A stretch of DNA of 36,780 nt from Candidatus Altimarinota bacterium (GTDB taxonomy: Bacteria; Patescibacteriota; Gracilibacteria; UBA4473): NCBI GenBank assembly GCA_018608565.1, contig JABAZT010000020.1:6503-43282 (forward strand), given 5' to 3'. Of this stretch, positions 16,977-25,091 are shown piece by piece. Position 1 is the first letter of the stretch. Every line of letters starts with the position of its first letter. The notes below the pieces were generated by a model, which saw nothing but the letters and a program-made list of their open reading frames with translations, made no database searches and was not told the origin of the DNA. The position numbers and the translations under genes were made by a program.

Positions 16977-18617
16977 ATGTTCAAAAAAGTATTAATTCTT
17001 CAAATAATCCTGTTACTACAAGCCACCTGCTTCAGGCCAAAAGCGGAAGCAAGCTTCACAGATGTATCCGAACTCTATCCCTACCACTCAGCCATAGAAA
17101 ACCTAGAAAAACTAGAAATCATAAAAGGCTACGAAAACAAAACCTATCGCCCAGAAGCTCCGATAAACAGAGCAGAATTTGTAAAAATAATAGTAGAGAC
17201 ATTTCCTGATAGTTTCACTGAGTGCAAAGGAAAAGAAAAGAAATTTTCAGACGTAACACCCGAAAATTGGTTTTTCCCCTATGTCTGTAAGACCGCCGAA
17301 AAAAACATAATCAAAGGGTACCCCGACGGACTCTTTCACCCAGAACGTTTTCTAAACATCGCAGAAGCCTCAAAAATAATATCCCTCATCAAAAACCCAG
17401 AAGCCTTCACTCTCACCCCTTCAGCCTCTCAATCTATCAACCTCCCCTGGTACACCTCTTATGTTCAATATCTCGAAGTCGAACACGCACTTCTTCACAC
17501 CTTTACAACTCCAAGCGACTTAGTAAATCGAGGAGAAGTAGCAGAACTCATAGATCGAATAAGCAATAATAGAAAAGATAACAATTTTTCAGGATACGAC
17601 TCAACCCACCAAAAATTCATCCCTCAACCAACCAATACAATATATACATATCCATCAAAAATATCACTCCCAGCCCTAAAAAACCAAAAACTTGAAGGAA
17701 AAGATTTTACCATAGAAAAAAAAATATCAGAGAACGAAATCTATACTGAATATGAAATAGGATACACCAGTAATGGAACTTATATTTCCGGAATAATGCT
17801 AATTCCAAAGACAGGAGGATTGAAAAATAAAAAGATAGATAGTAAAACCTCTCAGCCTCTCAACCTATCTAACTCTCTACCACTCCTCATCCTCAACCAC
17901 GGATACTACCCCGACGAACTCTACCAGCGAGGCACTGGACTCAAACGCGAGCAAGATTATTTCGCTCGAAAAGGATATATCGTAATTCACTCAGACTATC
18001 GAGGTTATGCTGATTCGGCCCCAAATCCAGAAGATCGAGGTCTCTACGATGGAGCACTAGGATATACTATGGATGTATATAATCTCATCTCCGCACTCAA
18101 GAAATATCAAAAACACCCATCCCCTCAAGCATTCAAAATACCAAAAATAAACTTCCAAAACATCTTCATGCTCGGACACTCTATGGGAGGCGCCATAACC
18201 CAAAACATAATCACCCTATGGCCTGATTTAGTCTCTGCCGCAGTCCTCTATGCGCCATCTGGAGGGAATGCCTGGAACAACTACGCTCGATGGTGGAAAG
18301 ATCGTACAGAAACTAATAAATCCGAACAATCCTGGAAAACCCCCACCGAAAATCCATGGAGTTGGAACAACCTTTCTGCCATTCACTTTTATCAGAATAT
18401 AAAAACACCACTCTCTATATTTCATGGAGTAAAGGATGCCGCGACCAGTTTCGGAGTTCCTATTGCCTGGAGTGACGAAATCTCAAAAAATCTCAAACAA
18501 CACAACATCCCTCATCAATACACTCAATATCAAGATCAAGGACACACATTCCTTGGAAGCGATTGGAACAACATGATCGAACAAGCACAGCAATTATTCC
18601 AAGCACACACAAAATAA
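16977..18617 (+). CDS. S-layer-homology protein fused to an alpha/beta hydrolase (S9-like), 546 aa
   Basis: A cell-surface hydrolase. After a signal peptide (residues 1-25, ending AEA) come about three SLH modules (about 27-190): FTDVSELYPYHSAIENLEKL..IKGYENKTYRPEAPINRAEFVK, then FSDVTPENWFFPYV..A...IIKGYPDGLFHPE, then a weaker third. SLH domains bind secondary cell-wall polymers. The hydrolase domain (about 240-546) has LLILNHG, FARKGYIVIHSDYRGYADS, GHSMGG and HGVKDAAT. The predicted catalytic triad is Ser402, Asp487 and His523. It resembles dipeptidyl-peptidase/acylaminoacyl-peptidase or esterase types; the substrate cannot be told. Two low-complexity linkers (about residues 151-157 and 292-302) come from similar CCTCTCAA-rich DNA. 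Third gene of the operon. Confidence 0.88.
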   Translation: MFKKVLILQIILLLQATCFRPKAEASFTDVSELYPYHSAIENLEKLEIIKGYENKTYRPEAPINRAEFVKIIVETFPDSFTECKGKEKKFSDVTPENWFFPYVCKTAEKNIIKGYPDGLFHPERFLNIAEASKIISLIKNPEAFTLTPSASQSINLPWYTSYVQYLEVEHALLHTFTTPSDLVNRGEVAELIDRISNNRKDNNFSGYDSTHQKFIPQPTNTIYTYPSKISLPALKNQKLEGKDFTIEKKISENEIYTEYEIGYTSNGTYISGIMLIPKTGGLKNKKIDSKTSQPLNLSNSLPLLILNHGYYPDELYQRGTGLKREQDYFARKGYIVIHSDYRGYADSAPNPEDRGLYDGALGYTMDVYNLISALKKYQKHPSPQAFKIPKINFQNIFMLGHSMGGAITQNIITLWPDLVSAAVLYAPSGGNAWNNYARWWKDRTETNKSEQSWKTPTENPWSWNNLSAIHFYQNIKTPLSIFHGVKDAATSFGVPIAWSDEISKNLKQHNIPHQYTQYQDQGHTFLGSDWNNMIEQAQQLFQAHTK

Positions 18618-18648
18618 ACAACTCAAATAATACGATTAAAAAACTATC

Positions 18649-19452
18649 ATGAGCAACAAATACAAACACCCAAAAAAAACAAATCATCAAAAAATAAGTA
18701 AAAATAAAAAGAGTTTCTTAGTACCAAAATTAGTCATATTTATCTGTCTTATTGTTATTGGATATACCGTAATCCAAAAATCAGTAACGCCAAAAACAAC
18801 TAACTGGAGCATCGAACACCAGTTCATCTCAAACATAGAAACCTATAAAAACCAAGTCTACTTCAATAAATTTAGAAATTTCATATACGAACGCGGAAGC
18901 ATCAAAAAAAATCAGTGGACTCAAAAAGCGGTAGACAATGAATACATAGAAAAAGTAGAAATCATTATTTCCGAAGAAAACAACATTGATCATATCCCAA
19001 AAGAAATGATCGTCTTCGACCTAGGAATACAAGGGAAAATAGCCATCTCAATAGAACCAAGGCTAAAATCTAAACAATTATTTTCTAGAAAAAAAGGATT
19101 TTTTAATATCTATGATCTCATTTATGTAATAGGAAGTGAAAATGATCTTCTAACCGCAAGAAAGCTAAATGGAAATCCACTATACCGACTCCCCCTAAAT
19201 ATAACCCCGGAAGAATCCATCCAACTATTCACCGACATGATAACCAGCACAAAAAAAACATTTATCAGTACAAAAAAATACAATTCAATATTTAGACACA
19301 GCAACACAGAAATACGAAAACACCTCTACCAAGTCACAGGCAAAAAAGTCTCAAATAACATCATAAAATCACTCTACAAAAAGAATCTCATCGACGTACC
19401 TGCCGAATCACTCGAAGTACTGAAAGAAAAGACCAATATCTTATCGCAATAA
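18649..19452 (+). CDS. Membrane-anchored DUF4105 (Lnb-like) protein, expected Cys replaced by Ser, 267 aa
   Basis: A basic N-terminus and one transmembrane helix (about residues 25-42) place the bulk outside the membrane. The region FDLGIQGKIAISIEPR..., then NIYDLIYVIGSENDLLTARK and PLYRLPLNITPEESIQLF, follows the DUF4105 pattern (SvEiR, eLiYviGdErDlirlR, vylYpL, peear.lf). That domain occurs in Lnb, which transfers an acyl chain between positions of bacterial lipoproteins. In DUF4105 a YN....NC element follows, with a conserved Cys; here it reads YNSIFRHSNTE, placing Ser where Cys is expected. The protein may be inactive, use Ser, or do something else. Last gene of the TrmB operon; its 3' end overlaps recN by 12 nt tail to tail. 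The family call is by eye. Confidence 0.6.
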   Translation: MSNKYKHPKKTNHQKISKNKKSFLVPKLVIFICLIVIGYTVIQKSVTPKTTNWSIEHQFISNIETYKNQVYFNKFRNFIYERGSIKKNQWTQKAVDNEYIEKVEIIISEENNIDHIPKEMIVFDLGIQGKIAISIEPRLKSKQLFSRKKGFFNIYDLIYVIGSENDLLTARKLNGNPLYRLPLNITPEESIQLFTDMITSTKKTFISTKKYNSIFRHSNTEIRKHLYQVTGKKVSNNIIKSLYKKNLIDVPAESLEVLKEKTNILSQ

Positions 19453-21090
19453 TAACCGCGCCTGCTCTAGAGCCGAGTCAGAAAGATCACTCCCACTGAT
19501 CATTTGAGCTATCTCCGCCACTCGATCCTCCTCCCCAAGCGCGACAATTCGAGTATAAGCAGAGACCGCATCACCTTCTTTGAGAACTTTGAGCTGTTGT
19601 TCCCCCTTAGCCGCAACTTGAGGCAAATGACTAATCGCCATCACCTGCCGATTTCCAGCCATCGCTCGCATCATCTGACCGACCTTATCCGCAACATCAC
19701 CACTCACCCCCGTATCAACCTCATCAAAAATAACCGTCGGCAACTGCACCAAGTCCGCCAAAATATTCTTAAGCACCAACATAATCCGGGCCACTTCTCC
19801 TCCACTGGCAATCTGAGCCAACGAACGAGGAACCATACTCTCATGGGCTACATACATAAACTCAAGCTGATCTACTCCATAAGTACCAAACAAGCCATCC
19901 TCTAATTTTTTATTACAAATAGTCACAACTGCATCTTTCATACCCAAAAACGATAACTGCTCTCCAATCTTCGCCTCCAAACCAGAAATAACTACATTTC
20001 TTTTGTTCGAAAGAGCCAACGCTAATTGCTTCATTTCATCCTTCTTCTTTTTTTCAGCTCCTTTTTTCTCAGAAAGCACGGTTTCAAAATCCTCCACCAT
20101 CGCTACTTTTTGCTCAAGTTCTACACGAATATTCCACAAATCATCCACCGAATGCACATTATACCGCTTCATCAGACCATATACTCGCGCCAAGGTATCC
20201 GCTACATATTCCACCCGTTCAGGATCTAAATCAACCGTTCCCTGCTGCCCTTCTACTTCTTGCTTTATATCCTGTAAATCAAAATACAAAGACTCTATCC
20301 GTTCTTTCCAACGCTTCGCTGGTTCATAAAATCCTTCCAAACGATTCAAAACCTTCAAAACATCATCCAATCCATCTACCTTTCCATCAATCAATCCATC
20401 TATCTCTCTCACTCCTCCTTCTATCTCAACACCATGAGCCCCAATCTCCTGCTCCGATTCCAACGCAGACAAATCCAACTCTTCATCCAATCCCTCAAAT
20501 GCCTCCAACTGAACCTGATTATAGTCATACTCAGCCTTCGCCTGCTCTTGTTGGGCAATAACGGCATCCAAATCATCACACACCACACGCCACACACCAT
20601 AGGCTTTCTGATATTCACCCAACAGCGCTCCATTCCCGGCAAATAGATCCACCACCTCTCTCGTAAAATCAGCATCTCTAAGCAACAGATTTTGATGCTG
20701 AGAATGAATATCCACCAACTGACCTCCCAATAATTTCAAATCTTCAAGCTTCACCGGTTCTTCGTTTATATACGCTCTAGATTTTCCACTCGGGAGTATC
20801 ACTCTTCGAATCGTTAGTATATCTTCCTCCTCCACAATCTCCTTCACAGCATCATTTTCAATCTTCAATCCATAATTCTTAATCCCAAATTCCCCCTTCA
20901 CCACACACTTCACTTCCGGATTCTTCAGCGCCTTACTATCAGCTCGATTCCCAGTCAACAACCCCAAAGCACTCAACATCACCGACTTACCAGATCCAGT
21001 CTCTCCGGTAATGGTCGTAAAACCACTCTGAAAATTAATCTCCAGATTCTCCACCAACGCAAAATTTGAAATCTCTAGTCGTTGTAACAT
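19441..21090 (-). CDS. recN: DNA repair protein RecN, 549 aa
   Basis: SMC-like ATPase that acts early in double-strand-break repair. MLQRLEISNFALVENLEI and the Walker A motif GETGSGKS (29-36) open the protein. A long helical coiled-coil region (about 155-390) is rich in Glu and Lys. The ABC signature SLAQIASGGEVARIMLVLK, Walker B VIFDEVDTGVSG and the switch histidine in AISHLPQVAA close the ATPase head. Length and order match RecN. The ATG is preceded by a 150-nt spacer that also contains heptad-like repeats. The next gene on the same strand, upstream, is the thioredoxin-like lipoprotein. Confidence 0.97.
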   Translation of the reverse strand: MLQRLEISNFALVENLEINFQSGFTTITGETGSGKSVMLSALGLLTGNRADSKALKNPEVKCVVKGEFGIKNYGLKIENDAVKEIVEEEDILTIRRVILPSGKSRAYINEEPVKLEDLKLLGGQLVDIHSQHQNLLLRDADFTREVVDLFAGNGALLGEYQKAYGVWRVVCDDLDAVIAQQEQAKAEYDYNQVQLEAFEGLDEELDLSALESEQEIGAHGVEIEGGVREIDGLIDGKVDGLDDVLKVLNRLEGFYEPAKRWKERIESLYFDLQDIKQEVEGQQGTVDLDPERVEYVADTLARVYGLMKRYNVHSVDDLWNIRVELEQKVAMVEDFETVLSEKKGAEKKKKDEMKQLALALSNKRNVVISGLEAKIGEQLSFLGMKDAVVTICNKKLEDGLFGTYGVDQLEFMYVAHESMVPRSLAQIASGGEVARIMLVLKNILADLVQLPTVIFDEVDTGVSGDVADKVGQMMRAMAGNRQVMAISHLPQVAAKGEQQLKVLKEGDAVSAYTRIVALGEEDRVAEIAQMISGSDLSDSALEQARLLLR

Positions 21091-21189
21091 GATCTGAGTA
21101 TAGGAAAGTCAGAAAAGTTAGAAAGCAAGAAAAAGGCTAAAGAAGAAGTCCGAAGATCCCTCAAGAAAAACTTCCATTCTAAGTTTGAG

Positions 21190-21226
21190 AATAGATTCTT
21201 ATTCTTAATTCTTATACTTATTCGTA
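21190..21226 (+). repeat. Degenerate ATTCTTA heptad tract
   Basis: Intergenic run of ATTCTTA / TTCTTA / ATTCTTA / TACTTA / TTCG units just downstream of the thioredoxin-like gene. It resembles the tracts at 10540-10590 and 21883-21915. A purine-rich counterpart (GAAAGTCAGAAAAGTTAGAAAG) sits at about 21107-21128. Confidence 0.4.
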
Positions 21227-21237
21227 AACACATACAT

Positions 21238-21807
21238 CTAACGTTCCTCCAACATACTCCTCACCTTCTCCTCCATTTCCATCTGATATGCCGTCCCATA
21301 CCTCAACCATTGTAGCTTACCCTCCCTATCTATCAGATACACCGCTGGACGATATCTATTATGATAGGCATTCCACGTCCTTCGATCATTATCCAATCCT
21401 ATTAGATACTCTATTTTCAGTTTTTCCACCCACTGCTTCACATTCTTTTGTTTTTTCTCATACGCAAACTCTGGAGTATGAATCCCAATAATCTCCAACC
21501 CTTGATCTCCATACTCCCTCTCCAGCTCATTGAGCCATCCCACCACCTCCCGACAAAACCCACAGTCATACGACCAAAAATTTAACAATACCACCTTTCC
21601 TTCAAGATCTTCTAGCTCTATTTTATTTACATTATTATTTGGTTGCTCTGTTATTCGGTTATCCAACCACTCAACATCTTCGAACTCTGGCGCCGCATCC
21701 CCCATCTCAAAAACCGTATTAGATATTGGCTGATATTCAGAAGAATCATGAACCAAATCACAAGCAGTCAAAGCCAAAACAAAAAAAACAAAAATAAAAA
21801 ATCGCAT
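21238..21807 (-). CDS. TlpA-like thioredoxin-fold lipoprotein, 189 aa
   Basis: Membrane-anchored extracytoplasmic thiol oxidoreductase. The N-terminus MRFFIFVFFVLALTAC is a lipoprotein signal with lipobox LTAC (lipidated Cys16). The redoxin/TlpA core follows: APEF, then LEGKVVLLNFWSYDCGFC (active-site CGFC at 82-85), GLEIIGIHTPEF, RYRPAVYLIDREGKLQW (cis-Pro region). Between APEFEDVEWL and the KIELEDLEGK strand there is an extra loop, DNRITEQPNNNVN, encoded by a GTTATTCGGTTATCC-type repeat tract. It may reduce or isomerise disulfides in exported proteins, which would suit the Cys-rich proteins here, but that link is inference. The start lies 109 nt from the divergent helicase start. Confidence 0.88.
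   Translation of the reverse strand: MRFFIFVFFVLALTACDLVHDSSEYQPISNTVFEMGDAAPEFEDVEWLDNRITEQPNNNVNKIELEDLEGKVVLLNFWSYDCGFCREVVGWLNELEREYGDQGLEIIGIHTPEFAYEKKQKNVKQWVEKLKIEYLIGLDNDRRTWNAYHNRYRPAVYLIDREGKLQWLRYGTAYQMEMEEKVRSMLEER
21643..21668 (+). repeat. Heptad tract inside the thioredoxin-like gene
   Basis: GCTCTGTTATTCGGTTATCC lies inside the coding sequence and encodes, on the minus strand, the loop DNRITEQPNN, which has no place in the usual redoxin core. It is the same type of unit as the tracts just upstream of the pyrophosphatase and helicase genes. Confidence 0.45.
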
Positions 21808-21882
21808 CCCTACAACTATACCATTATTTAGAAAAATTATTTATTTGGTTCATCTTCCCTTTCAAGAGACCAAGAGAAGGTT

Positions 21883-21915
21883 TTATTATTCTGATACTCA
21901 GTTATTCTATTATCA
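21883..21915 (+). repeat. Heptad tract before the helicase gene
   Basis: TTATTCT, GATACTCA, GTTATTCT, ATTATC units end directly before the chosen ATG at 21917. Its position right before a start codon matches the tract at 10540-10590. Confidence 0.45.
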
Positions 21916-21916
21916 A

Positions 21917-24900
21917 ATGCAAAATTTCTCCCAAGCCCTCGACCAACTCAACCCTGCGCAGCAAGAAGCTGCCACCCATCTCTACGGTCCTATGCTCGTC
22001 CTTGCAGGGCCAGGAACAGGTAAAACTCAAGTTCTTACCACCCGCATCGCAAACCTCCTCCAAGCAGAAGTCGGAGCCGAACCTCAAAACATCCTCTGCC
22101 TTACGTTTACCGAATCAGGCGCGGTCGCCATGCGAAAACGACTCATCCAATGGATCGGCCCAGAAGCCTATAGAGTCAGAATTTCCACATTTCATGGATT
22201 TTGTCAGTCAGTTTTAGACGACTATGGAGAGATTTTTCGAGACAAGCTCCAGGACAAAATCGTCGCTGATGACCTCAACAAAGCCCTCATCTACCAAAAA
22301 ACCCTGCAATCCAAAAAATGGAAATACTTCAAACCTCTCTGGGATGAATTTTTTTATCGACGAGATTTCCTCATGGCACTCTCCCAACTCAAACGAGAAC
22401 ACATTGATCCAGAGAGTTTTTTAGAGTTGCTACCAACAGAAGAAGAACAATTTTGGGAAGATCCAAAGAATTTCTACGCCAAAAAATACAAAGAATTTCA
22501 AGCAGGAGATCGAAAACCCGCCGCAGAAAAAAAAATAAAAGACCGAATAGAAAAACTCACTGAATTCACCACACTCTGGAAAGCCTACGAAGACAATCTA
22601 TCTAACGCTGGATTCTATGACTTCGATGACCAGATCAACTGGGTCGTCAACGAACTTAAAAACAACGAAGCCCTTCGATTTGATCTTCAGGAACAATATC
22701 AATGGATCCTCGTCGATGAATACCAGGATACCAACGGATCACAAAACGAAATCCTTTGGTCACTCATAGACGGAATAGAAGAGCCAAATCTATTTGTAGT
22801 AGGAGATGACGACCAATCAATTTATAGATTTCAGGGAGCCTCCATCGCAAACATCACGGAGTTCCAGGCCAAACTCCCCTCCGCCAAAACCGTCAAGCTA
22901 GAGACCAACTACCGATCCGTCCAAGGCGTCCTCGATGCAGCCTACGCCGTAGTTGAACTCAATACCGAACGAGTCGACGCCAATAAAAAATTAACAGCCT
23001 TCTCTCCTCTTGGATCAAGGGGAGATGCTGAAGACAGAGAGGATTCTTCATCAATCATCCACCAATCCGAATTCTTATCTTCCTATACTGAGACGAACTA
23101 TCTCATCCAAACCATTCAACAAAAACTAGCATCAGGAATCCCCGCAGACCAAATCGCAATCCTCGTCCGAAACAACAAAGAAATCGAACACCTAGCACGA
23201 GAACTCCCACGATTTGGGATCGATATCTCCGCACAGATCACTCAGAATATATTTGAAAACCCGAGCGTCAATCTACTCTTACTGATGCTTCGAATCTTTA
23301 GCACCCCAGATCATGATACAGATCTGATGCAGCTTCTTCATGCACCACACCTAGATATACCCAGAGAAAAACTCCTCCAACTTTCACTCCAATCCAATAA
23401 AGAAAGAAAATCCATCCTAGAAATACTATCAGAAAAATATTCTAATAATCCTCCCCTTGAGAAGGTGAATTGTGCGAATAGCACAAGAGAAGCTCCCCTG
23501 GGGGATAAAGGGGAGCTAGAGGGGATTTCCTCTCAAGATCTAGGAGGACTCTTCGCCACATCAGAAGAAAACTCTCTCAACCTTTTCTACCACTTCTTCA
23601 TCACCACTCGTCCAGACTTCTTTCACCTGAGACCTCCAATCCTCGCCGAAAAAGTATTCTACGAATCCGGCCTTGCCCAATATCTTACCAAAACAAGAAA
23701 TTTTTTAGATTTTCATCATATCCGAACCACCATAGATTGGATACGAGAACAAAACGCAACAGACATATATGAGATATTAGAAAAAATAAGCCTTCACCAA
23801 GAACTCAATATTCCTGTCCGCCCAGAACCGCTTCCCACAGATAGAAACGCCATCCAGATAATGACCTCTCATCGAGCCAAAGGACTCGAATTTGAGATCG
23901 TTCTCATCCCAGGGCTTCAAGATGGGAAATGGGGAAATACAAAAAAACGTTCAAACATACCACTTCCACAATTGGGAAATTGTAATAAAGGCGACGATAA
24001 CCAAGAAGAGCGAAGACTTTTTTTCGTAGGACTCACGAGAGCAAAATCAGAAATATTCCTCTCCTACAGCGCATCAGATCCATCCGGAAGAGAAAAAAAT
24101 GTTTCACAGTTCTGGCATGAAATCCCAGAATCAATGGCCACAAAAACAGATACCCAAACACTCGAAACCGAGGCACATCAACTCCTCCCAACTCTCTCTA
24201 CCACTCTATCTTCTACCTCTCAATCTCCGCCTCAATTTACCCAAGAAGAAAAATCAATCCTCACTACTCTCACAGAAAACTACAAATGGTCCGCCTCTAG
24301 TCTCCAAGCATACATAGACTGTCCACGAAGATTTCTCTACCAAAATCTCTACCGTTTCCCAAGAAAATCAAAACCACAAATGGCTCTCGGAACCGCACTC
24401 CATCAAGGACTCGAACGATACTTCCGTCACTATCAAGAAAATTCGATTGATCCTCCCCTTGTGAAAGGGGATCTAGAGGGGATTTCTCCAAACACACTCC
24501 CCTCCTACTCCGTACTCAAGGAAGAATTTATCTATGCACTTCGTGGACAAAATGTGGACAAAAAACTATATGAAGAACTCCTCGAACACGGACTCAAAAT
24601 CAGCCAAATCTACTACGATCAACGAATCCAATCAAACAACTTCCATCCAGATGATTTACTCGAATTCAACTTCGGAAAACTACAACCAGAAATCGACGGA
24701 ATCCGCATCACTGGAAACGCCGACAAAATCTCATGGCTTAATGACGAAAAAACCGTCGCCAAAATCCTCGACTACAAATCCGGTAAACCAAAAGCCATCA
24801 AGCACGGAGAAAACTACTGGCGACAACTGGTATTTTACGACCTACTATCCAAACATACCAAAGGCATAAACTGGACCGTCGATCACTGCGAACTGGAGTT

Positions 24901-25087
24901 CCTCACCCCCGATCCAAAAAACGATCAAATCCAAACTAAATCCTACACCGTCACCCCAGAAGATAGAGAACAAGTCATCTCAGAGCTAAAATCCGCCGAC
25001 ACCGCCATCAAAAACTTCGAATTCCCAATCATAGAAAATCCGAATAACGACGCGGACATAGATTTCTGGAACCATTTTGGAAGTTAA
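21917..25087 (+). CDS. UvrD/PcrA-type superfamily 1 helicase fused to a PD-(D/E)XK nuclease domain, 1,056 aa
   Basis: ATP-driven 3'-5' DNA helicase with a C-terminal nuclease, likely for recombinational repair. Helicase motifs: Q-motif LNPAQQEA, Walker A GPGTGKT (31-37), motif II VDEYQDTN, motif III VVGDDDQSIYRFQGA, motif IV ETNYRS, motif V MTSHRAKGLEFE, motif VI RRLFFVGLTRAK. The nuclease part (about 805-1040) has SASSLQAYIDCPRRFLYQ, GTALHQGLE, GNADKI and ILDYKSGK, so the catalytic His, Asp and D-Y-K residues look intact. Only one Cys is in the CPRRF motif, so an AddB-type Fe-S cluster is unlikely. Start: ATG 21917 places the Q-motif normally; a TTG 24 codons earlier is in frame. Three in-frame palindromic insertions lie at about residues 363-377, 512-538 and 845-857. 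Confidence 0.93.
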   Translation: MQNFSQALDQLNPAQQEAATHLYGPMLVLAGPGTGKTQVLTTRIANLLQAEVGAEPQNILCLTFTESGAVAMRKRLIQWIGPEAYRVRISTFHGFCQSVLDDYGEIFRDKLQDKIVADDLNKALIYQKTLQSKKWKYFKPLWDEFFYRRDFLMALSQLKREHIDPESFLELLPTEEEQFWEDPKNFYAKKYKEFQAGDRKPAAEKKIKDRIEKLTEFTTLWKAYEDNLSNAGFYDFDDQINWVVNELKNNEALRFDLQEQYQWILVDEYQDTNGSQNEILWSLIDGIEEPNLFVVGDDDQSIYRFQGASIANITEFQAKLPSAKTVKLETNYRSVQGVLDAAYAVVELNTERVDANKKLTAFSPLGSRGDAEDREDSSSIIHQSEFLSSYTETNYLIQTIQQKLASGIPADQIAILVRNNKEIEHLARELPRFGIDISAQITQNIFENPSVNLLLLMLRIFSTPDHDTDLMQLLHAPHLDIPREKLLQLSLQSNKERKSILEILSEKYSNNPPLEKVNCANSTREAPLGDKGELEGISSQDLGGLFATSEENSLNLFYHFFITTRPDFFHLRPPILAEKVFYESGLAQYLTKTRNFLDFHHIRTTIDWIREQNATDIYEILEKISLHQELNIPVRPEPLPTDRNAIQIMTSHRAKGLEFEIVLIPGLQDGKWGNTKKRSNIPLPQLGNCNKGDDNQEERRLFFVGLTRAKSEIFLSYSASDPSGREKNVSQFWHEIPESMATKTDTQTLETEAHQLLPTLSTTLSSTSQSPPQFTQEEKSILTTLTENYKWSASSLQAYIDCPRRFLYQNLYRFPRKSKPQMALGTALHQGLERYFRHYQENSIDPPLVKGDLEGISPNTLPSYSVLKEEFIYALRGQNVDKKLYEELLEHGLKISQIYYDQRIQSNNFHPDDLLEFNFGKLQPEIDGIRITGNADKISWLNDEKTVAKILDYKSGKPKAIKHGENYWRQLVFYDLLSKHTKGINWTVDHCELEFLTPDPKNDQIQTKSYTVTPEDREQVISELKSADTAIKNFEFPIIENPNNDADIDFWNHFGS
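23003..23046 (+). repeat. In-frame palindromic element 1 in helicase gene
   Basis: Hairpin CTCCTCTT / AAGGGGAG (23004-23011 and 23017-23024, one G-T pair, 5-nt loop), then a GA-rich tail ending GAGAGGATT. It encodes PLGSRGDAEDREDSS, inserted after the KKLTAF segment where UvrD proteins are usually shorter. It is the most diverged of the three elements in this gene. Confidence 0.6.
23450..23530 (+). repeat. In-frame palindromic element 2 in helicase gene (compound)
   Basis: Starts like element 3 (CCTCCCCTTGAGAAGG). It continues with a perfect 6-bp hairpin TTGTGC-GAATA-GCACAA, then a perfect 8-bp hairpin GCTCCCCT / AGGGGAGC, and the tail CTAGAGGGGATT. It is translated in the helicase frame as NNPPLEKV...APLGDKGELEGISS. 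It looks like two elements nested or joined. Confidence 0.7.
24450..24487 (+). repeat. In-frame palindromic element 3 in helicase gene
   Basis: Perfect hairpin TCCCCTT-GTGA-AAGGGGA (24454-24471), then the tail TCTAGAGGGGATTT. Translated as DPPLVKGDLEGIS. The loop GTGA and arm order match the intergenic copy at 27361-27380. Confidence 0.75.
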
Positions 25088-25091
25088 ACAA

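Noticed and set aside
16977-17055. Lipoprotein signal on the SLH-hydrolase (LLQATC)
   Set aside because: The residues before the Cys do not fit a lipobox; cleavage after AEA and SLH anchoring fit better.
21845-21916. TTG start giving the helicase 24 more residues
   Set aside because: The extra stretch is encoded by a repeat tract and precedes the normal Q-motif; ATG 21917 gives the usual N-terminus.
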